Under the pieces are notes generated by a model. The model ran no database searches. It had not been told where the DNA came from and saw only the letters and a list, made by a program, of their open reading frames with translations. From a virus: a stretch of DNA of 35,573 bases. The position numbers were made by a program, and so were the translations under genes. The stretch spans positions 1 to 35,573 of IMG/VR virus record IMGVR_UViG_3300032668_000073; one strand, given 5' to 3'. Each line of letters begins with the position of its first letter. Position 1 is the stretch's first letter. Shown piece by piece: positions 31,896-35,573 of this stretch.

Positions 31896-32168
31896 TTACG
31901 AATTTACTTTTTTGCTTTTTATTTCAACTACTGGAGTTTGTGAAACGAAATTATTAAGGATTTCGGCCTTTGTTATAATATCTGTTTCGGTTGGAAAAGC
32001 TGGCAAATCTGGATGTTTTGGTGATGCTGTGCCGGCAATTTGTGCCGCAGCTACCTGTGTCTGCCATTCTTGTTGTAAGATGTCTCTCTTTGAATGAAAG
32101 TCATCTGTTAGCATGTCTTTTGCCATTTTTAATAGCTCGAGACGAATTTCATAGGGGGTCATGCTCAT
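31896..32168 (-). CDS. Conserved small phage protein of unknown function
   Basis: 90 residues beginning MSMTPYEIRLELLKMAKDML with a good AAAGGAG ribosome-binding site 8 nt upstream. The N-terminal ~35 residues are an amphipathic helix; HPDLPAFPTETDIITKAEIL and NNFVSQTP follow. Small proteins with 'MTPYEIRLELLKMA..ML' are frequent in T4-like marine phages and have no known function. It is the first gene downstream of the tandem early/late promoter at 32229-32269, so it should be expressed throughout infection. A membrane segment or enzyme motif is not visible. Confidence 0.78.
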   Translation of the reverse strand: MSMTPYEIRLELLKMAKDMLTDDFHSKRDILQQEWQTQVAAAQIAGTASPKHPDLPAFPTETDIITKAEILNNFVSQTPVVEIKSKKVNS

Positions 32169-32200
32169 AATATTACTCCTTTGTGTGTGTGTAAGTAAAT

Positions 32201-32222
32201 GGTAGTTTTTTGAGGAACTACC
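32201..32222 (-). promoter_or_regulatory. 5'-leader hairpin
   Basis: GGTAGTT-8 nt-AACTACC is a perfect 7-bp stem. In the leftward transcript it lies at or close to the 5' end, just downstream of the stacked promoters. No U tract follows on either strand, so it is more likely an mRNA-stabilising or regulatory leader structure than a terminator. A short (TG)n run (about 32181-32191) lies between it and the ribosome-binding site. Confidence 0.5.
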
Positions 32223-32228
32223 AAACCT

Positions 32229-32236
32229 TATTTATA
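32229..32236 (-). promoter_or_regulatory. T4-type late promoter (TATAAATA) downstream of an early promoter
   Basis: The minus strand reads TATAAATA at the expected +1 zone of the sigma-70 promoter at 32241-32269. Its own start would fall near 32223, at the base of the leader hairpin. It would keep the 90-aa protein and the cell-wall hydrolase expressed late, as wanted for lysis. Confidence 0.65.
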
Positions 32237-32240
32237 AAGG

Positions 32241-32269
32241 ATTATACATTATAACCCTTTGTTTGTCAA
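32241..32269 (-). promoter_or_regulatory. Consensus sigma-70 early promoter
   Basis: TTGACA (32264-32269), 17 bp, TATAAT (32241-32246), perfect at both hexamers. The -35 begins 3 nt after the stop codon of the secreted nuclease gene. The start of RNA is expected near 32234. It would drive the 90-aa protein, the SleB-type hydrolase and on towards gp32, which is stopped at 29466-29487. Confidence 0.88.
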
Positions 32270-32271
32270 GC

Positions 32272-32739
32272 TTATTTCTTAGCAGTTGGGTCTACATACT
32301 TGATATATGCATCAATCCAATTGGTAGAGATTGCTTTTTGAGCATCTGCTTGTGAAATTTTACCAGCGCACATTAAAGCATGTAATTGATTTTCTAATTT
32401 ATCTTTTTGATGAGCATTTTTATCGCCATCAAATGGTTGTGGCCATAAATTAGCAACATCATTTGAACCACCAAGTTCTAATGAGATAAGATGGTCAACT
32501 TCACAACCTTCTTTACCTGAGCAATAGCCTTCATGATTCTTTACATTATAATTAGCATATACTTGTTTCTTTGTTGCTTCAGTTACATTTCTAACTGTAG
32601 TTGTTGTAAAGCCTTTAGCACAAATAACTGCTGCTGTTAATTTTGGATCAGGTTTGCCCGGTGTTACTTTTGCATTTGGTAAAATATCAGCATGAGCAAT
32701 GCCTGCTGATAATAATGCTACGAATAATAACTTTTTCAT
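32272..32739 (-). CDS. Secreted HNH-type nuclease
   Basis: 155 residues. Residues 1-17 (MKKLLFVALLSAGIAHA) are a clear Sec signal peptide with AHA before the likely cut at Asp18. The domain at ~68-120 has an HNH-like core: CEVDHLISLELGGSNDVANL then WPQPF and KDKLENQL, with D82-H83, N93/N97 and K112 as likely active-site residues. Four cysteines in the mature part (C40, C73, C79, C124) fit disulfides in the periplasm. Proteins of this 'EVDHL.PL.LGGSN...NLWPQP' type are exported nucleases in bacteria. The start overlaps the exonuclease stop (ATGA). The role is inferred: degrading DNA in the periplasm, for example competing incoming phage DNA, or salvage. Confidence 0.82.
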   Translation of the reverse strand: MKKLLFVALLSAGIAHADILPNAKVTPGKPDPKLTAAVICAKGFTTTTVRNVTEATKKQVYANYNVKNHEGYCSGKEGCEVDHLISLELGGSNDVANLWPQPFDGDKNAHQKDKLENQLHALMCAGKISQADAQKAISTNWIDAYIKYVDPTAKK

Positions 32740-33392
32740 ATTTTTCCTTTATAAAAATTAATTGCCTTCACAAGACCTTCTATATAGTCTTCCGTTTTTT
32801 GCTTGTAGATAAAAGGTCCACTATTTTCTACCGCCATGATAATGACCAAATTATTTATTGGTTCACCTATCAATTCTTCATACATTAAGGCATATGCTGC
32901 TGTTTGCCAAAAGTAATCTTGAATTTCTTCTAAATCTTTAACTCGTTTAGATGTTTTAAAGTCAATGACTGATAAATCTAATTCAAAGTCAGCAATACAA
33001 TCAACACGACCTGCTACACCTAACTTCTCTGACCATAATGCTTGTTCTTGATATCTAATGTTATCTATACGATTGAGATATGGCTTAATAGATAAAAACA
33101 TTTCTTGAGCATCAGGCATAATTTCACCTAATGGTTCATTATTAAGATATCTTTCGCATAGTGTGTGAACATTGGTGCCTCGATTAGATGCCTTCTTTGA
33201 TATAGCATTAGCAACATCATGACCAACCCTATCACGCCATCTTTGTATAGATTCTTTCTTTAAAGCACCTAATACAGTTGTGATTGATGGCATTTTCTGA
33301 CCATTAGGTGAGATATAAAATCTACCTTTAGGTGTGGTTTCAGATTCTAAATTGGGTAATACTTTTGGCGGACAATAATTAAATGTTACCAT
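32736..33392 (-). CDS. PD-(D/E)XK exonuclease (RecB/Cas4-like)
   Basis: 218 residues. MPSITTVLGALKK (34-46), then IQRWRDRVG and RGTNVHTLCERYL with H76 lead into the nuclease core: E116 (QEQALW), GVAGRVDCIADF with D131, VIDFKTSKR with D144 and K146, and the QxxAY motif of RecB-type enzymes (WQTAAYALMYEEL, ~165-177). Such exonucleases are a standard component of the T4-like marine phage early region and probably act in recombination or host DNA breakdown. It overlaps both neighbours by a few bases, giving a tight operon with the 91-aa protein upstream and the secreted nuclease downstream. Confidence 0.88.
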   Translation of the reverse strand: MVTFNYCPPKVLPNLESETTPKGRFYISPNGQKMPSITTVLGALKKESIQRWRDRVGHDVANAISKKASNRGTNVHTLCERYLNNEPLGEIMPDAQEMFLSIKPYLNRIDNIRYQEQALWSEKLGVAGRVDCIADFELDLSVIDFKTSKRVKDLEEIQDYFWQTAAYALMYEELIGEPINNLVIIMAVENSGPFIYKQKTEDYIEGLVKAINFYKGKI

Positions 33393-33661
33393 TCTCTAGG
33401 CGCTTTTGTTTTGTGACCATCTTTGATTGTGTTTTGTCCAACTTGTTCTTTCATTCTACCAATAACATACTTCTCGAATGTAGAATCAGCCTTACCTGTG
33501 CCGGGTGTATTCAATCTCATACCGTCAGATAGAATAGGTGTGCCTGAATGATGCCTAATGTGTGTAGGATTATCAATTAAGTATTGGTCTAATTCTGTAT
33601 AAGACATTTTCTTTTCAAATATCTCATCTGTTTCTGTATTCTTAAACTCATAGTTGGGCAT
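33386..33661 (-). CDS. Conserved small phage protein, FmdB-like N-terminus without cysteines
   Basis: 91 residues from the ATG of MPNYEFKN, preceded by GGAG at about 10 nt. The longer frame from 33712 starts inside the upstream gene and is rejected. MPNYEFKNTETDEIFEKKMS resembles the start of FmdB-type zinc-ribbon proteins, but the CxxC pairs of that family are missing. Similar proteins (PxYEFxNxxTDExFE...ELDQYxxDNP) are common in T4-like marine phages, of unknown role. The C-terminal part (FEKYVIGRMKEQVGQ) is helical and basic. It overlaps the neighbouring genes by 14 and 7 nt. Confidence 0.75.
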   Translation of the reverse strand: MPNYEFKNTETDEIFEKKMSYTELDQYLIDNPTHIRHHSGTPILSDGMRLNTPGTGKADSTFEKYVIGRMKEQVGQNTIKDGHKTKAPREW

Positions 33662-34211
33662 TATACCACTCCGGAATTGGTCTAGAATTAATTTTTCCTT
33701 GCCATGAAGCAAGATGTGTTTTATTGTTTATATAGTAATTTCTGTAGGACGCCAAAGAATTTCCTGCTATCTTCACCGCATCAGGCATAGCTGGTGTTGG
33801 TTCGGTAAAGTTAGCATTAGGTATATTCTTTGGTGTATTCCAAAATAACTTATCAACTAGTCCTATCTGTTCACACTTATGGACTTTACCATAACGATAG
33901 GTATATTCTTTACATAGTTCTTTGAGTAGTTTACTTAACCAGATATAGTTTGAATTACTATGACGACACCAGATAGCGGATGGATGGTTGATGTGTGTTG
34001 CTGAATACAAAATAGTTTCACGGTCATCAGATAGAATCCAACGCTTGACATTACGATTAGTTTTTGATTTTGCTATGATTGGTTTGCCATCAAGAATGCG
34101 ATGAGCAGTCGATAACAATTGACAATACTCAAGTATCATCTTGATACAATGTTTATCGTTGTGCATTTGCGCACAAACGGTTTCGTCTTTATCTAGGTAA
34201 AATATATTCAT
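33648..34211 (-). CDS. Conserved phage protein of unknown function (MNIFYLD family)
   Basis: 187 residues. MNIFYLDKDETVCAQMHNDK, then HCIKMILEYCQLLSTAHRIL is the conserved start of a family found in many large phages. HPSAIWCRHSNSNYIWLSKL and a TPAMPDAVK...SYRNYYINNK segment follow. The many conserved Asp/His/Lys/Trp residues suggest an enzyme or nucleic-acid-binding protein, but no function is established that I can name with confidence. There is no Shine-Dalgarno sequence. The sigma-70 promoter at 34219-34247 would start RNA at or next to the ATG, so the message may be leaderless. Confidence 0.78.
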   Translation of the reverse strand: MNIFYLDKDETVCAQMHNDKHCIKMILEYCQLLSTAHRILDGKPIIAKSKTNRNVKRWILSDDRETILYSATHINHPSAIWCRHSNSNYIWLSKLLKELCKEYTYRYGKVHKCEQIGLVDKLFWNTPKNIPNANFTEPTPAMPDAVKIAGNSLASYRNYYINNKTHLASWQGKINSRPIPEWYNAQL

Positions 34212-34218
34212 AATGTAA

Positions 34219-34247
34219 AGGATAACACAATACTGCTGTTATGTCAA
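34219..34247 (-). promoter_or_regulatory. Sigma-70 early promoter, possibly making a leaderless mRNA
   Basis: TTGACA (34242-34247), 17 bp, TATCCT (34219-34224; 4 of 6 matches). As at 32264, the -35 begins 3 nt after the stop codon of the gene upstream, in the shared context AAATAA(A/G)CTTGACA. RNA would start near 34212, while the ATG is at 34211. Confidence 0.6.
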
Positions 34248-34249
34248 GT

Positions 34250-34543
34250 TTATTTTCTAGCAAAAATATGTTTAATCTTTTCCCAAAGTGTTCTTTCTTC
34301 AGCAAGTAATTTATCTCCTGCTATGTTTAATTCACTTTGTAATGTATTAACATTCTTTTTGAGACTATTAACAATAGTAAGCAATTCTTTATGTCTTGCT
34401 AATTCATTGTTAATATAACCAACAACATCATTTGAAACATTAGATAAACCTGCATGAAATGCTGGTGTTTCTGCTGCTGGTGCTGCTGGTGCAGCTGGTG
34501 CTGGTGTCACTTCAGGTGTTGCTTGTTGAATATCATCTGGCAT
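34250..34543 (-). CDS. Ala/Pro-rich coiled-coil protein of unknown function
   Basis: 97 residues. Residues 8-27 are a low-complexity Ala/Pro/Thr segment (ATPEVTPAPAAPAAPAAETP). Residues ~36-95 are largely helical with coiled-coil periodicity (LLTIVNSLKKNVNTLQSELN, LLAEERTLWEKIKHIFARK). AAGGAG precedes the ATG at a good distance, and the gene begins 18 nt after the PurD-like gene. Similar small 'Pro/Ala linker plus coiled coil' proteins occur in T4-like marine phages, but I cannot name a function. Confidence 0.68.
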   Translation of the reverse strand: MPDDIQQATPEVTPAPAAPAAPAAETPAFHAGLSNVSNDVVGYINNELARHKELLTIVNSLKKNVNTLQSELNIAGDKLLAEERTLWEKIKHIFARK

Positions 34544-34561
34544 AATTTTCTCCTTAAATAA

Positions 34562-35573
34562 TTAATATTTCCAATCTTTACAATAACCAAGTTTGTGTAA
34601 TTTCTTCAATGCGTCATCACATTTTTCACCAATATCAGTTCTGTGATGTTCATCGTTACCAAACTTAACTTTATCTACAATATCATAAGCTTTATCTTTT
34701 GCTTCTGATACTGTATCGCCTACTCCTGTGCAAACAACAATATAACTACCTGCTGTTCCCCATTCATAAGCTTCTTCATCTAACACACCATCAACCATTT
34801 TAACGGTCTTTGATAGTTTAACTTCACAAGGATGAATAAATTTATAATCATCGCCTTCTGTCTTCTCTGTTAGAATAGGAAAGTCGAGATAAGATTCTTC
34901 TTCGTTTTTGTTGTGTGGAAAATCTGAATTAGCCATCACAACACCAACACAAGTTTTAAAATCTACTTCTAATGTATTTTTACCATTAACACAATCTAAA
35001 ATCCATTCTGCTGGGTCACCTTTATGTAAAGGTTGTTGAATATTCCACATTGGATATCCAGGTCTTGCGGTCCATTCCATTGGCCATGGTGTACCATCTT
35101 TCTCATCAATGATACAATTCATATCTAGCATACCAACATAACCAATCTTGTGTAAGGTGTCTTCCATTGGTTTGAGTAGCATATCTGCTAGTTTAGACTG
35201 TTTGGTGTAACGGATAACTGTTCCCATCTCTCCTGTGTTCACACCAAGGTCTTTGTTCATGTGTTTCTTATGTTCAAAACCTTCTGCAAAGAATGGCATC
35301 CAACCAGCTGGACCAAATATACCAGTTACACATAGTTCGATACCAGGTCTAAATTCTTGTAGAATAAACTTACCTGTGCCGCCACCCTTTTCTTTATGTT
35401 TAGTTAAGAAACCAATCATATCTGCCTCATCTTTGGCAACATATGATAATGTCTTGTCTTCTTCTTCACCTATTGGTTTAGAAACCCAACGACCACCATG
35501 TTCTTTTACGAATTGAATGGCTGCATCATAATTAGAAAATGGGTGAGATGGTATAACTCTACCACCAAAGTCT
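34562..35573 (-). CDS. PurD-like ATP-grasp ligase (phosphoribosylamine-glycine ligase type), N-terminus outside window
   Basis: 337 residues are visible, and the frame is still open at the window edge, reading through the Met at 35419. Features in order: an ATP-grasp segment (GGRWVSKPIGEEEDKTLSYV, GGGTGKFILQEFRPGIELCV), DLGVNTGEMGTV (PurD: GPNTGGMG), IGYVGMLDMNCIID and PWPMEWTARPGYP (metal/ATP-site region), then a PurD C-domain (AGSYIVVCTGVGDTVSEAKD, AYDIVDKVKFGNDEHHRTDI with the RRDIG-like HRTDIG). PurD makes glycinamide ribonucleotide from phosphoribosylamine, glycine and ATP in purine synthesis. The phage copy probably boosts purine supply; use of another substrate cannot be excluded without the N-terminal domain. 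Confidence 0.82.
   Translation of the reverse strand, partial: DFGGRVIPSHPFSNYDAAIQFVKEHGGRWVSKPIGEEEDKTLSYVAKDEADMIGFLTKHKEKGGGTGKFILQEFRPGIELCVTGIFGPAGWMPFFAEGFEHKKHMNKDLGVNTGEMGTVIRYTKQSKLADMLLKPMEDTLHKIGYVGMLDMNCIIDEKDGTPWPMEWTARPGYPMWNIQQPLHKGDPAEWILDCVNGKNTLEVDFKTCVGVVMANSDFPHNKNEEESYLDFPILTEKTEGDDYKFIHPCEVKLSKTVKMVDGVLDEEAYEWGTAGSYIVVCTGVGDTVSEAKDKAYDIVDKVKFGNDEHHRTDIGEKCDDALKKLHKLGYCKDWKY

Noticed and set aside
32201-32222. Hairpin as a terminator
   Set aside because: No U tract follows on either strand, and it lies between a promoter and its first gene, so a leader structure fits better.
1-35573. tRNA genes, CRISPR arrays, insertion sequences, integration sites
   Set aside because: Looked for cloverleaf-like stretches, regular spacer repeats, transposase or integrase motifs; none could be supported by reading.

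Overview
The window is a 35.6-kb piece of an AT-rich, T4-like myovirus genome (Caudoviricetes). The gene content is that of the marine/freshwater T4-like phages: gp25, gp6, gp8, gp53, gp48, gp5, gp4, gp26, gp32, gp59 and a gp33 candidate are recognisable from their protein sequences, the baseplate proteins are of the long 'cyanophage-like' type, and late promoters have the T4 form TATAAATA. Early promoters on the same DNA are textbook sigma-70 (TTGACA-17-TATAAT), so the host is an ordinary proteobacterium-like bacterium. Base composition and gene types would fit a Pelagibacter- or Methylophilales-type host, but the host cannot be fixed from this sequence. No tRNA, rRNA, integrase, transposase or CRISPR array was seen, and no gene-free stretch exceeds 300 bases.

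Layout. (1) 1-23822, minus strand: a 24-kb virion block read leftwards from a late promoter at 23851-23858: gp48, gp53, gp27-like hub, gp5, gp25, gp6, gp7-like, a fibre-like 926-aa protein, gp8, a 2362-aa DUF4815-type giant, a small coiled-coil protein, an S74-chaperone fibre and a 62-aa structural protein. A second late promoter (1010-1017) then drives three tandem paralogous small proteins that all end in Asn-Cys-Asn-Cys-Asn-Cys. (2) 23858-29462, plus strand: gp4 head-completion nuclease, a conserved protein of unknown function, a gp19-fold tube protein, gp26, a -1 frame extension (gp51-like), and two overlapping, related, tape-measure-like proteins, the first carrying a GH24 lysozyme domain. 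(3) 29463-29517: hairpins separating converging transcripts. (4) 29516-35573, minus strand: an early/middle region with gp32, gp59, gp33, a SleB-type cell-wall hydrolase, a small conserved protein, a secreted HNH-type nuclease, a PD-(D/E)XK exonuclease, two conserved phage proteins, an Ala/Pro-rich coiled-coil protein and a PurD-like ATP-grasp enzyme cut by the window edge.

How it works together. Blocks 1 and 2 build the baseplate, tube and fibres, finish the head, and provide the tape-measure machinery. Block 4 supplies replication (gp32, gp59, exonuclease), late-transcription switching (gp33), purine supply (PurD-like), and wall and periplasm enzymes (SleB-type hydrolase, exported nuclease).

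Most notable: gp26 ends on a canonical T TTT TTC slippery heptamer preceded 9 nt upstream by a Shine-Dalgarno-like GGAGGG. An open -1 frame without an ATG at its beginning follows, encoding a 64-residue gp51-like domain immediately upstream of the tape-measure candidates. This has every sequence hallmark of a programmed frameshift like those of tail-assembly chaperones in lambda (G/GT) and P2 (E/E'). Other striking points are the NCNCNC-tailed gene array, the lysozyme domain missing from gp5 but present in a tape-measure-like protein, and a set of sigma-70 promoters with an invariant 17-bp spacer, one hidden inside codons and one overlapping a late promoter.
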